NCBI RefSeq assembly: GCF_015207705.1
Contig: NZ_JADEWI010000014.1
Location: forward strand, 62,001-126,000
Length of the DNA: 64,000 nucleotides
Source of the DNA: Nostoc sp. LEGE 06077
GTDB lineage: Bacteria; Cyanobacteriota; Cyanobacteriia; Cyanobacteriales; Nostocaceae
Direction: 5' to 3'
Under the pieces are notes generated by a model. That model was not told the origin of the DNA and ran no database searches. It saw nothing but the letters and a program-made list of their open reading frames with translations. Below, one piece after another: positions 26,930-36,945 of the stretch. Both the position numbers and the translations under genes were made by a program. The number at the start of each line of letters is the position of its first letter. Position 1 is the first letter of the stretch.

Positions 26930-27320
26930 TTAATACCTCAGCTTGTGCCAACAACTGCTCTAATTCTTGCAGAAATTGTTGGCTTCCGCACTTAGATTCT
27001 GCTGCTGTTGGTTTCACCACAAATACCAACCGCCATCCTGGAGATAATTTTGGCAATAACTGATGTAAAGCTGCTGCCATTTGACGTTTAATTCGGTTAC
27101 GCACGACAGCCTTTTTACTGACTTTCGTGCTGACCGAAATGCCAATTTGTGTACTCACAACTTTTGTAGTTGCAGTGGCAGTATCCCCAGAAGGTTCTGG
27201 AGAACATCTCGGTCTTAAAGCTCTCAAGGTGAAATGAGAGCTTTGTCGCCGAATTCCTTCTCGGAAAACTGCCTGAAAATCTTTGCGAGATTTTAATCGA
27301 TTCGCCTTGGGCAAAGCCAC
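26916..27320 (-). CDS. rnpA: Ribonuclease P protein component
   Basis: This 134-residue basic protein supports RNase P RNA in 5' maturation of tRNA. The N-terminal LPKANRLKSRKDFQAVFREG and the RNR motif region VSKKAVVRNRIKRQMAAALH are diagnostic. WRLVFVVKPTAAESK marks the last strand. A loop of about 20 residues (SPEPSGDTATATTKVVST) lengthens the middle compared with typical homologues. It starts 25 bp after the rpmH stop codon, the universal rpmH-rnpA order. Confidence 0.95.
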   Translation of the reverse strand: MALPKANRLKSRKDFQAVFREGIRRQSSHFTLRALRPRCSPEPSGDTATATTKVVSTQIGISVSTKVSKKAVVRNRIKRQMAAALHQLLPKLSPGWRLVFVVKPTAAESKCGSQQFLQELEQLLAQAEVLNGHS

Positions 27321-27345
27321 AGCCCCTCTAGTTGCTGAAAATGCT

Positions 27346-27480
27346 CTAAACGCTCAGACGATAACGTCCTCTTTTTCTTCTAGCTTTGATCACGTTTCTT
27401 CCGTCTGGTGTCCGCATTCTGGCACGAAAACCGGAGGTTCTTTTTCTCTTACGGCAAGTGCCGCCCAGGGTTCTTTTCAT
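27346..27480 (-). CDS. rpmH: 50S ribosomal protein L34
   Basis: A 44-residue very basic protein, [20 protein letters not shown] followed by [20 protein letters not shown] and RLSV, matches L34 end to end. It is the first gene of the minus-strand cluster with rnpA, a PH protein, yidC, khpB and yceD. The gene is below usual length cut-offs. The promoter must lie in 27481-27636, a spacer that also holds a GTCAATAG-type repeat stretch. Confidence 0.97.
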   Translation of the reverse strand: MKRTLGGTCRKRKRTSGFRARMRTPDGRNVIKARRKRGRYRLSV

Positions 27481-27636
27481 ACTGTTGTCCTCTCAGGCGA
27501 TTCTTATAAAAAGTCACAATCTATAATCATACCATTGCGTATAGTCAATAGTCCAGGATGAAGAGTCCATAGTTAAAAAGCAGAAAGTTGGGAAACTCAC
27601 AATACAACAGCTAACAACTGACTATTGACCATTGAC

Positions 27637-28191
27637 TTAGCTGATACTTAAAATCCAAGACCCTACATAACGCAGTAGTGGTGTATCTCCAGGTGAGAGA
27701 ACCTGACAGTTGAAATAGTAAACTCCACCGAAGGAAGGGTTCTGTACATTAGATAAAACTAATTCAACATTGCGACCTGCGGGTACTGGTTCTTGGGGAA
27801 ATATTTCGATGACTCGGCCTTCTTTATCCCATTTCACTTCTGCAAGAGGCACTTTCTTGCCTTTGACTCTCACTTCTATTTTTTTGGCATCAAAACTTCC
27901 TTTGTAGTAATTGGGATAGGTAATGGCAAATTGAGCCACTGCCAATTTCATTTTTTGTTGAGGAATCCTCAAGATGTATCTATCGGTACTGTTAGTTTGT
28001 CCACCAAAATCTAACCGGAAAGGCAGCTGATTTTCAGCTTTCACGCCGCTAAATAGGGTTAATCCAGGTAAACTTTGTGCTGAAACTTGAGTTGTCAATC
28101 CCGTCACTACGCAGCTAGTTACAGCTAAAGCCGAAAGAATTGCTACTTGCGGCTTGCGTCGAATCCAATTGCCAAAATGTAAACGTTGCAT
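27637..28191 (-). CDS. DUF2808 domain-containing exported protein
   Basis: This 184-residue protein has an N-terminal export signal (VAILSALAVTSCVVTGLTTQVSAQ, split at residue 38). The body matches DUF2808: LPFRLDFGGQTNSTDRYILR, FAITYPNYYKGSFDAKKIEV and an ending YYFNCQVLSPGDTPLLRYVG. This family is common in cyanobacteria, apparently periplasmic and of unknown function. It could also be read as a beta-sandwich. The gene is isolated by 0.8 kb of non-coding DNA upstream. Confidence 0.85.
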   Translation of the reverse strand: MQRLHFGNWIRRKPQVAILSALAVTSCVVTGLTTQVSAQSLPGLTLFSGVKAENQLPFRLDFGGQTNSTDRYILRIPQQKMKLAVAQFAITYPNYYKGSFDAKKIEVRVKGKKVPLAEVKWDKEGRVIEIFPQEPVPAGRNVELVLSNVQNPSFGGVYYFNCQVLSPGDTPLLRYVGSWILSIS

Positions 28192-29011
28192 AGTTAGGCT
28201 CCTCTAGCAGATATAGCTGGTTGATGTAAATACTTTAGTTGAGTATTCGTAACTAAACTTTACTACTGAATTCTTGACAATGGACGACTAGCGAAAATAA
28301 AAAGTGCCAGAGAAGGCAGGAGGTAGTCCTGATGATGAAAGAGGGAGTAGAGGCTAGAGGTTAGAGATTTAGTCTTGTTACTCACCACTCTCAAAAATGT
28401 GTGTATGTTGCTAAATATGTACGAGTGTATCTAAATTTTGAGTGCTTTGTTATAAAAATTGAGCTATACAATCAGCGATCGCTAGGAATATTGGGCTAGA
28501 TTAATAAAAATAAGTCGACATCAATAAAATAGTAATCTTTAAAAATCCTCAAATTATTAAGCTTTAAAACTTTTACGAAGATTTCACTATGTAAGTAAGG
28601 CAAAATTCTTCAATCTGGAAAATAACCTAAAGACAAAGATGTAAACTTGGGAATCAACATAGCATTAGCAATATGTAAATCTATCGGTCACGATCAGCAA
28701 GTGTGACTTATAAGCTGTTAAACACTGAATTTGCTCATTGAGACCGCACTTGAGCAGGGGAGTATGGTAGAGGGTTTGAAGCTTTTACCAACAATTTAAA
28801 TACTGCAACTTGTATGCACAACAGCTTACCAAAGGTAAAATCTGGTTTTAGCTTCAGAACTCAAAGTAGGAAAGATAAAGTTCAAGGTTCAATCTACAAA
28901 TTCAAGCGATCGCGAGCAAGAATTGCAGCTTCATTAGGAGTAGGAGACATCCCTTAATAGGGATAATTGCAGATTTTGCAGAGATGTAAGTATTTATCTC
29001 TAGGAGATTTC
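28192..29011. other. 0.8-kb spacer upstream of the transhydrogenase operon
   Basis: No gene seen. It must carry the divergent promoters of the DUF2808 gene and the pnt operon. HIP1 or near-HIP1 sites occur near 28475 and 28907. The sequence TAGGAGATTTC just before 29012 is the ribosome-binding site of pntA. Confidence 0.45.
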
Positions 29012-30184
29012 ATGAGAATAGCAGTTGCTAAAGAAATAGAAGTTTGTGAACGTCGTGTAGGATTAAATCCTGACACTGTTGCCCGATTAGTTAAACAAGG
29101 TTTAGAAGTCTGGGTAGAAAAAGGTGCAGGAGAACGTTCCTTTTTTAGTGATTCTGCCTATGAAGCAGCAGGCGCTCAAATTATCACTGATACTGCTCAA
29201 TTATGGAACGAAGCAGATATTTTATTAAAAGTTAGTCCACCGCAAGAAAGAGAAGATGGACGCTCAGAAATTGATTTATTACGAGAAGGATCTGTTTTAA
29301 TTAGCTTTCTCAATCCTTTAGGAAATCCGGTGGTGGCGCAGCAGTTAGCCAACCGCAAAGTGACAGCTTTGAGCATGGAATTGATCCCCCGTAGCACCAG
29401 AGCGCAAAGTATGGATGCTTTGTCTTCACAAGCTTCACTTGCAGGTTACAAGGCAGTATTAATCGCCGCCGCCGCATTACCAAAATATTTCCCGATGCTG
29501 ACAACCGCTGCTGGTACCATCGCCCCAGCGAAAATATTTATTATGGGTGCAGGTGTGGCAGGATTGCAAGCGATCGCCACCGCCAGACGTTTAGGTGCAG
29601 TTGTCGAAGCCTTTGATATTCGTCCCGCCGTCAAAGAAGAAGTCCAAAGTTTAGGGGCAAAATTCGTCGAAGTCAAACTCGAAGAAGAAACCACAGCTGC
29701 TGGTGGTTACGCCAAAGAAATTTCCGAAGCCAGCAAACAACGTACTCAAGAAGTGGTTGCTGAACACGTTAAAAATGCTGATGTAGTAATTACTACCGCC
29801 CAAGTCCCTGGGAGAAAAGCCCCACTGCTAGTTACAGAAGAAATGGTGGCACAAATGAAACCAGGTTCGGTGATTGTCGATTTAGCCGCAGAACAAGGCG
29901 GTAACTGTGCTTGCACCGATCCCGGTAAAGATATTGTTTGGAATGGCATCACCATTATTGGCCCAATTAATCTCCCTTCATCTATGCCAGTTCACGCCAG
30001 CCAATTGTATGCCAAGAACGTGACATCGTTGATGCAACTGTTAATTAAAGATAAAGCTTTGCAGATTAACTTTGCAGACGACATTGTTGATGCAGCTTGC
30101 GTTACCCACGCAGGCGAAATCCGCAATCAACGTGTTAAAGACGCACTGCAAGCTATCAACACTCAACAAACCGCAGTTAATTAG
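29012..30184 (+). CDS. pntA: NAD(P) transhydrogenase subunit alpha, soluble domain I
   Basis: This 390-residue NAD(H)-binding domain I belongs to proton-translocating transhydrogenase, which couples the proton gradient to hydride transfer from NADH to NADP+. The start at 29012 (MRIAVAKEIEVCERRVGLNP) has an AGGAG ribosome-binding site at ideal spacing; an upstream in-frame start would add 15 unlikely residues. The NAD fold is shown by KIFIMGAGVAGLQAIATARR, with VEAFDIRP after it. Family marks PRSTRAQSMDALSSQASLAG and DLAAEQGGNCACT are present. As in other cyanobacteria, alpha is split into two genes. The next gene follows after an intercistronic hairpin. Confidence 0.96.
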   Translation: MRIAVAKEIEVCERRVGLNPDTVARLVKQGLEVWVEKGAGERSFFSDSAYEAAGAQIITDTAQLWNEADILLKVSPPQEREDGRSEIDLLREGSVLISFLNPLGNPVVAQQLANRKVTALSMELIPRSTRAQSMDALSSQASLAGYKAVLIAAAALPKYFPMLTTAAGTIAPAKIFIMGAGVAGLQAIATARRLGAVVEAFDIRPAVKEEVQSLGAKFVEVKLEEETTAAGGYAKEISEASKQRTQEVVAEHVKNADVVITTAQVPGRKAPLLVTEEMVAQMKPGSVIVDLAAEQGGNCACTDPGKDIVWNGITIIGPINLPSSMPVHASQLYAKNVTSLMQLLIKDKALQINFADDIVDAACVTHAGEIRNQRVKDALQAINTQQTAVN

Positions 30185-30194
30185 GCAGAATATT

Positions 30195-30240
30195 AACCGC
30201 CGATAAACGCAGATGCAGAGTACGGAGTTCATCGGCGGTT
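30195..30240 (+). promoter_or_regulatory. Intercistronic hairpin between pntA and its second alpha gene
   Basis: AACCGCCGAT (30195-30204) pairs perfectly with ATCGGCGGTT (30231-30240) around a 26-nt loop. No T-run follows, so RNA processing or stability control is likelier than termination. An AAGGAG ribosome-binding site comes after it. Confidence 0.5.
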
Positions 30241-30265
30241 CCTTTCACCAAGGAGTTTTTATTTC

Positions 30266-30559
30266 ATGACAGAAGCATTACTTGCTGCTTTGTTTGTATT
30301 TGTTTTGGCATCTTTTATCGGCTTTGAAGTTATTAACAAAGTCCCACCAACCCTACATACACCCTTAATGTCCGGTTCCAATGCGATTTCTGGCATTGCT
30401 GTACTGGGGGCAATAGTGGCGGCTGGTGCGAGAGAGACAAGTGTTTCGGTGATTCTCGGTTTGATTGCGGTGATCCTCGCCACAGTCAACGTTGTGGGTG
30501 GTTTCCTCGTCACCGACAGAATGCTGCAAATGTTCAAGAAAAAGGAGATTAAGGCGTGA
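30266..30559 (+). CDS. pntA2: NAD(P) transhydrogenase subunit alpha, membrane part
   Basis: This 97-residue membrane protein has three to four helices and corresponds to the C-terminal membrane part of PntA. It reads MTEALLAALFVFVLASFIGF, then INKVPPTLHTPLMSGSNAIS, a conserved stretch that lines the proton channel, and ends GGFLVTDRMLQMFKKKE. The ribosome-binding site AAGGAG lies 12 bp before the ATG. Its TGA overlaps the GTG start of pntB (GTGA at 30556-30559), which indicates translational coupling. Confidence 0.95.
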   Translation: MTEALLAALFVFVLASFIGFEVINKVPPTLHTPLMSGSNAISGIAVLGAIVAAGARETSVSVILGLIAVILATVNVVGGFLVTDRMLQMFKKKEIKA

Positions 30560-31959
30560 GCGACTTTTTACCAACTGGAATTCAGCTGACGTACTTAGTC
30601 GCTGCATCCTTATTCATTTTTGGTTTGAAAAAGCTGGGTTCCCCCGCCACCGCCCGGAATGGCAATGTGATTGCGGCTGTGGGGATGCTGTTGGCAATTG
30701 TGGCCACAATGCTGGATCAGCACGTACTGAATTATGAAATGATTTTGTTAGGCTTGGCCATTGGTTCAGGCATTGGTGCGATCGCAGCTTACAAAGTCCA
30801 AATGACCGAAATGCCCCAAATGGTGGGTTTACTCAACGGTTTGGGCGGTGCAGCTTCGGCGTTAGTGGCTGTGGCAGAATTCTGGCGGTTACTAGAACAC
30901 TCTCAGCCCATCCCTTTAGATGTCAACATTTCCATGTTGTTGGATGTGTTAATTGGGGGTGTTACCTTCACAGGTAGTTTTCTCGCCTTCGCCAAATTAC
31001 AAGGTTTAATCAGCGGTTCTCCCATTACATTTCCCTTCCAACAACCATTTAACTTGTTGCTGCTAGGTGCTTATCTTGCTGGTAGTGCTTACTTAATTGT
31101 CACACCAGATAGCCTACCCATATTTTTAGCAGTAGTTGGGGTTTCTTTAGTATTGGGTGTAATGTTCGTCATCCCCATTGGTGGTGGCGATATGCCCGTA
31201 GTAATTTCGCTGTTAAACTCCTTATCGGGTGTCGCTGCATCTGCTGCGGGGTTTGTGGTGATGAACAATATGTTAATCATCGCTGGCGCATTGGTGGGAG
31301 CCTCTGGCCTCATCCTGACGGAAATCATGTGTAAAGCGATGAACCGTTCTCTGTTCAGCGTGCTGTTCAGTGCTTTTGGTTCAGGTAGTGCGTCTGGTGG
31401 CGCGGCTGCGGCTGGTGCAACAGATCAAACCGTCCGCAGTATTGATCCCGAAGAAGGCGCAATGATGTTGGGCTATGCCCGGAACGTCGTGATTGTACCT
31501 GGTTACGGTATGGCAGTTGCCCAAGCACAACACAGTGTGCGAGAGTTGGCAGATCAACTAGAACGTATGGGTGTTGATGTGAAGTATGCCATTCACCCTG
31601 TAGCGGGGAGAATGCCAGGACACATGAACGTGTTATTAGCAGAGGCGAATGTGCCTTACACCCAGTTGTACGATATGGATGATATCAATCCCCAATTTGA
31701 GCAAGCGGATGTCGCTTTAGTAATTGGCGCGAATGATGTGGTAAATCCGGCCGCGCGTAGCGATACCAATAGCCCAATTTACGGAATGCCAATTTTGGAA
31801 GTAGACCGGGCAAAGCAAACAATTGTCATCAAGCGCGGGATGAGTGCAGGTTTTGCTGGTGTAGATAATGAATTGTTCTACAGAGATAAAACCACAATGT
31901 TGTTTGGTAGCGCGAAAGATATGGTGGCGAAGTTAGTTTCGGAAGTGAAGCAACTTTAA
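30556..31959 (+). CDS. pntB: NAD(P) transhydrogenase subunit beta
   Basis: This 467-residue subunit has about nine N-terminal membrane helices followed by a C-terminal NADP(H)-binding domain III. Domain III has VPGYGMAVAQAQHSVRELAD, YAIHPVAGRMPGHMNVLLAE, YDMDDINPQFEQADVALVIG and KRGMSAGFAGVDNELFY, all diagnostic. It starts with GTG and overlaps the preceding gene by 4 bp. The enzyme supplies NADPH using the proton gradient. The stop codon TAA at 31957-31959 lies inside the left arm of a 38-bp inverted repeat, so a mobile-looking segment begins precisely at the end of this gene. Confidence 0.97.
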   Translation: MSDFLPTGIQLTYLVAASLFIFGLKKLGSPATARNGNVIAAVGMLLAIVATMLDQHVLNYEMILLGLAIGSGIGAIAAYKVQMTEMPQMVGLLNGLGGAASALVAVAEFWRLLEHSQPIPLDVNISMLLDVLIGGVTFTGSFLAFAKLQGLISGSPITFPFQQPFNLLLLGAYLAGSAYLIVTPDSLPIFLAVVGVSLVLGVMFVIPIGGGDMPVVISLLNSLSGVAASAAGFVVMNNMLIIAGALVGASGLILTEIMCKAMNRSLFSVLFSAFGSGSASGGAAAAGATDQTVRSIDPEEGAMMLGYARNVVIVPGYGMAVAQAQHSVRELADQLERMGVDVKYAIHPVAGRMPGHMNVLLAEANVPYTQLYDMDDINPQFEQADVALVIGANDVVNPAARSDTNSPIYGMPILEVDRAKQTIVIKRGMSAGFAGVDNELFYRDKTTMLFGSAKDMVAKLVSEVKQL

Positions 31960-31992
31960 CGAACCGCAAAGGGCGCAAAGAGCGCGAAGAAA
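31955..31992. repeat. Inverted repeat, left arm, flanking the HNH gene
   Basis: A 38-bp arm beginning TTTAACGAACCGCAAAGGGC matches the reverse complement of 32921-32958 at 34 of 38 positions. It overlaps the pntB stop codon. Words such as CGCAAAGnnCGCAAAG recur in cyanobacterial intergenic DNA; a related fragment is near 60925. Confidence 0.75.
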
Positions 31993-32113
31993 GAATTAGA
32001 AAGTTGGCTTGTCTTGGAGGTGTGATGCTTCTGAGGCAAGCTTTTTAGTAAAAGAAAGAAAGTTTTGCAAATTTAAACTTTGGTGTCTCTCCTGTCTCAA
32101 CTATTTATAACAT

Positions 32114-32836
32114 TCAGCATGACAGTTTCTTTGGCTTGACTACAGCGTACATTTTTAACCTACCCCATATTTCTATGGCATAAAAACCAGCATTTAGATT
32201 GCCACTTGTCATAGCACGGACTACTTTAATACCTGGAAGCTCATATGTTACCAAATTTTTTTTCATATCTTCCAATATTGGTCGAGCAGCTTTATCATCT
32301 ACAGTAAAAAAATGAATATTGGAATTTTCTTCTATAAAGACTTTATCAGTAATATAGGTTATACCGCGAACTATCTTATGACACAAGCGTTCTAACTTTT
32401 CGGCTGATATTAGAATAGTTAGATATTCTGGATAGTAAATGTTATTTTGTACTCCAAAATTTGGATGTAACCCTATAGTTGGCATCGTTTTCCATTGAAA
32501 TAATTCTTTTTTGATCTTTTCTCTTTTTCTTTCCCTGAAGCGCTTATCTGTCCTATTTTTTGCTGATTCTGGATCTATTGAACGCAGTACTTTATCTGAA
32601 ATTCCGCTTGAATTTGCATCTTCAGGACAAATACATATACCTAGTCTCAAGAGTAAATCCTCTTCCAATCTGCCATATTCTTCGTTGCATTTTTTACAGG
32701 ATGGAACTGTCCATCTTTGTAAATTTTCTAAAGTATTATCTGGATACCAAGCAGAAGGGAAAACATGATCTCGTGTCAAATTATCAACATTTTGTAGACA
32801 ATGTACACATCTACCAGACTTAGGTCTTTTAACCAT
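32114..32836 (-). CDS. HNH endonuclease family protein
   Basis: This 240-residue protein has an N-terminal HNH-type zinc finger: CVHC (Cys10, Cys13), TRDHVFPSAW with Asp23-His24, and CKKCNEEYG (Cys47, Cys50, Asn51). The two CxxC pairs and the DH pair give a complete HNH core. The remaining 170 residues are of unknown type, ending in a beta-rich section (FYAIEIWGRLKMYAVV). HNH proteins cut DNA in restriction, mobile-intron and defence systems. The gene lies between the arms of an inverted repeat and next to a toxin/antitoxin pair. Its AT-rich, Lys-rich composition differs from its pnt neighbours. Its target is unknown. Confidence 0.8.
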   Translation of the reverse strand: MVKRPKSGRCVHCLQNVDNLTRDHVFPSAWYPDNTLENLQRWTVPSCKKCNEEYGRLEEDLLLRLGICICPEDANSSGISDKVLRSIDPESAKNRTDKRFRERKREKIKKELFQWKTMPTIGLHPNFGVQNNIYYPEYLTILISAEKLERLCHKIVRGITYITDKVFIEENSNIHFFTVDDKAARPILEDMKKNLVTYELPGIKVVRAMTSGNLNAGFYAIEIWGRLKMYAVVKPKKLSC

Positions 32837-32920
32837 TATTTGCTCTAATACAGTGAATAATTAGTTTATAAATTATAGTATATTTGTACTGTAAATATAA
32901 AAAAGCGATCGCTCTCTTTT

Positions 32921-32958
32921 TTCCTTCGCGCCCTTTGCGAACTTTGCGGTTCGTTAAA
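32921..32958. repeat. Inverted repeat, right arm, flanking the HNH gene
   Basis: This is the inverse of 31955-31992 with 4 mismatches in 38. The arm ends 11 bp before the stop codon of the convergent-side MazF gene, and a HIP1 site follows directly (32960-32970). Confidence 0.75.
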
Positions 32959-32968
32959 AAAGCGATCG

Positions 32969-33322
32969 CTAATTAGTTAAGTGAGACAAATTTAAAACTA
33001 CAGCTAATGCGTGAGATACAAGCTGCATTTCTGATTCAGAGAGTTGACCTAGTTTTCTTGCTAATCTTGTTTCTGAAACTGAGCGAATTTGAAAAGTATC
33101 TACACCAGAAACTTTAGCTAAACCATTAGTTATACTTGATTCTAAGCGTACCATCCAAGGTCTGACTGCATATCTTTCTTTCCAATCTGTAATTGGGACA
33201 ATAACCTTCAAAGGCAAAATTCCAATAGCATCATCATTGACTATAATACAAGGACGCTTTTTGCTAATTTCTGTCCCTACCGTTGGATCTAAATTTACCA
33301 GCCAGACTTCACCTCTATACAT
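32969..33322 (-). CDS. MazF/PemK-family toxin (endoribonuclease)
   Basis: This 117-residue protein has the MazF/PemK pattern: YRGEVWLVNLDPTVGTEISK at the start (Arg3, Trp7), KKRPCIIVNDD, VIVPITDW and TFQIRSVSETRL toward the C-terminus. MazF toxins cut mRNA at short sequences when the labile antitoxin is degraded. The family residues for catalysis (the RP after KK and the downstream Thr/Ser positions) appear conserved. The start overlaps the upstream small gene by 8 bp, the normal arrangement for a toxin/antitoxin operon. Confidence 0.9.
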   Translation of the reverse strand: MYRGEVWLVNLDPTVGTEISKKRPCIIVNDDAIGILPLKVIVPITDWKERYAVRPWMVRLESSITNGLAKVSGVDTFQIRSVSETRLARKLGQLSESEMQLVSHALAVVLNLSHLTN

Positions 33323-33581
33323 AAGAATCTGAATGATTTAAGTCTTCATCGGGATAATTGTAAAAATCTTCTCCTTCTAAATCAGCAAAGACATTTAATT
33401 CGCCATCAGGTGCATAGTCTGAAATAGCGGTGATTGCGGCTAGTGCTAATTGCTGTTTTTGCTCATCTTGAGTAAGTGATTTTTTTTCCTCGATCACAAG
33501 TTTTAAAGCTGACTCAGCTATCTTTAAGCGATCGCTTACACTCAAGTTTGGCAATGCTTGAATAATATCCTGAATTTTCAT
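33315..33581 (-). CDS. Putative antitoxin paired with MazF
   Basis: This 88-residue acidic protein starts at the ATG at 33581 (MKIQDIIQALPNLSVSDRLK); an ATG at 33605 would add 8 residues. It is helical at the N-terminus and very acidic at the C-terminus (DLEGEDFYNYPDEDLNHSD), like antitoxins whose flexible acidic tail blocks the MazF active site. No classic AbrB or ribbon-helix-helix motif is clear. The assignment rests mainly on the 8-bp overlap with the toxin gene. Confidence 0.7.
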   Translation of the reverse strand: MKIQDIIQALPNLSVSDRLKIAESALKLVIEEKKSLTQDEQKQQLALAAITAISDYAPDGELNVFADLEGEDFYNYPDEDLNHSDSYV

Positions 33582-33667
33582 GACTTTGCCTGACTCATAC
33601 CGCATAAAAATACTATTGATTCTTATTGTATATGAGTGCGAATAAAATTCTCGTTTTGCGAAAGTTT

Positions 33668-34561
33668 TTAGTTAATAAACTCATTTACACGCTGCCAAAC
33701 TTTCTTGAACAAATCAACATCATCTGCATTAAACCACTCAATTTGCGGATATCCTCTAAACCAAGTACGTTGTCGCTTGGCAAATTGCCGTGTATGTAAA
33801 ACTGTTAATTCTTTTGCTTCATTTAAAGTAATCTCACCAGTCAAATATTGCTTGATTTCTTGATATCCCAAAGTGTTTAATAACGATAAATCAGCACCAT
33901 ATTTCTGGCTCAGATATTCCACTTCAGCCACTAAACCATCAGCAATCATTTGTTCAGTCCGCTGGTGAATGCGTTTATCCAATCTTTCCACATCACAATC
34001 TAAGCCAATCTGCAAAATTGGATAATCTGGTGGGTTTTCACCTTGTTGTTCAGATATGGGAATTCCAGTTATATAAAATACTTCTAATGCGCGTAAAGTC
34101 CGCACGGGATCATTGGGATGAATTTTTTGTGCGGCGGTAGGATCAACTTGTTGCAACATACTATAAAGTTGATTTTGACCGAGAGATTCTAATTGCGATC
34201 GCAATTCATAATCAGGCGGAACTCTAGGTATTTTCATTCCTTGCACTATGGAACGGATATATAACCCAGTTCCACCGACTAATAATATTGGCTCAACAGC
34301 AACCGACGCAATCAAAGTTTGTGCTTGCTCTTGATAATCTGCTACTGTCATCGTGTCTGTTGGCTCGCAGATATCTATTAAATAATGTGGCACTAACTTT
34401 TGTTCCGCTAAAGTTGGTTTAGCTGTGCCAATGTTAAACTCACGGTAAACTTGACGGGAATCTGCACTGAGAATTACAGAACCTAACCTTGTCGCTAAAG
34501 TTAACCCTAAACCCGATTTACCTGTCGCAGTCGCCCCACAAATAACAATTAATTTGGTCAT
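33668..34561 (-). CDS. miaA: tRNA dimethylallyltransferase
   Basis: This 297-residue enzyme adds a dimethylallyl group to A37 of tRNAs reading UNN codons. The P-loop GATATGKSG (residues 9-17), LSADSRQVYREFNIGTAKPT, PHYLIDICEP, LLVGGTGLYIRSIVQG and the C-terminal HTRQFAKRQRTWFRG are all diagnostic. It needs dimethylallyl diphosphate from the MEP pathway, to which dxr in this window contributes. The gene is divergent from gyrB across a 375-bp spacer. Confidence 0.97.
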   Translation of the reverse strand: MTKLIVICGATATGKSGLGLTLATRLGSVILSADSRQVYREFNIGTAKPTLAEQKLVPHYLIDICEPTDTMTVADYQEQAQTLIASVAVEPILLVGGTGLYIRSIVQGMKIPRVPPDYELRSQLESLGQNQLYSMLQQVDPTAAQKIHPNDPVRTLRALEVFYITGIPISEQQGENPPDYPILQIGLDCDVERLDKRIHQRTEQMIADGLVAEVEYLSQKYGADLSLLNTLGYQEIKQYLTGEITLNEAKELTVLHTRQFAKRQRTWFRGYPQIEWFNADDVDLFKKVWQRVNEFIN

Positions 34562-36874
<2,313 letters not shown>

Positions 36875-36915
36875 TATCAAGCTAATATCAATTATCCTGA
36901 TGTGCATTAATGGTG

Positions 36916-36945
36916 GGTAATGAGCGATCGCTCATTACCTTTTTT
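36916..36945 (+). terminator. gyrB terminator built around a HIP1 site
   Basis: A perfect 24-bp palindrome at 36916-36939 (starting GGTAATGAGC) is followed by six T residues. Its centre is the HIP1 core GCGATCGC. The structure lies 42 bp after the gyrB stop. Confidence 0.8.
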
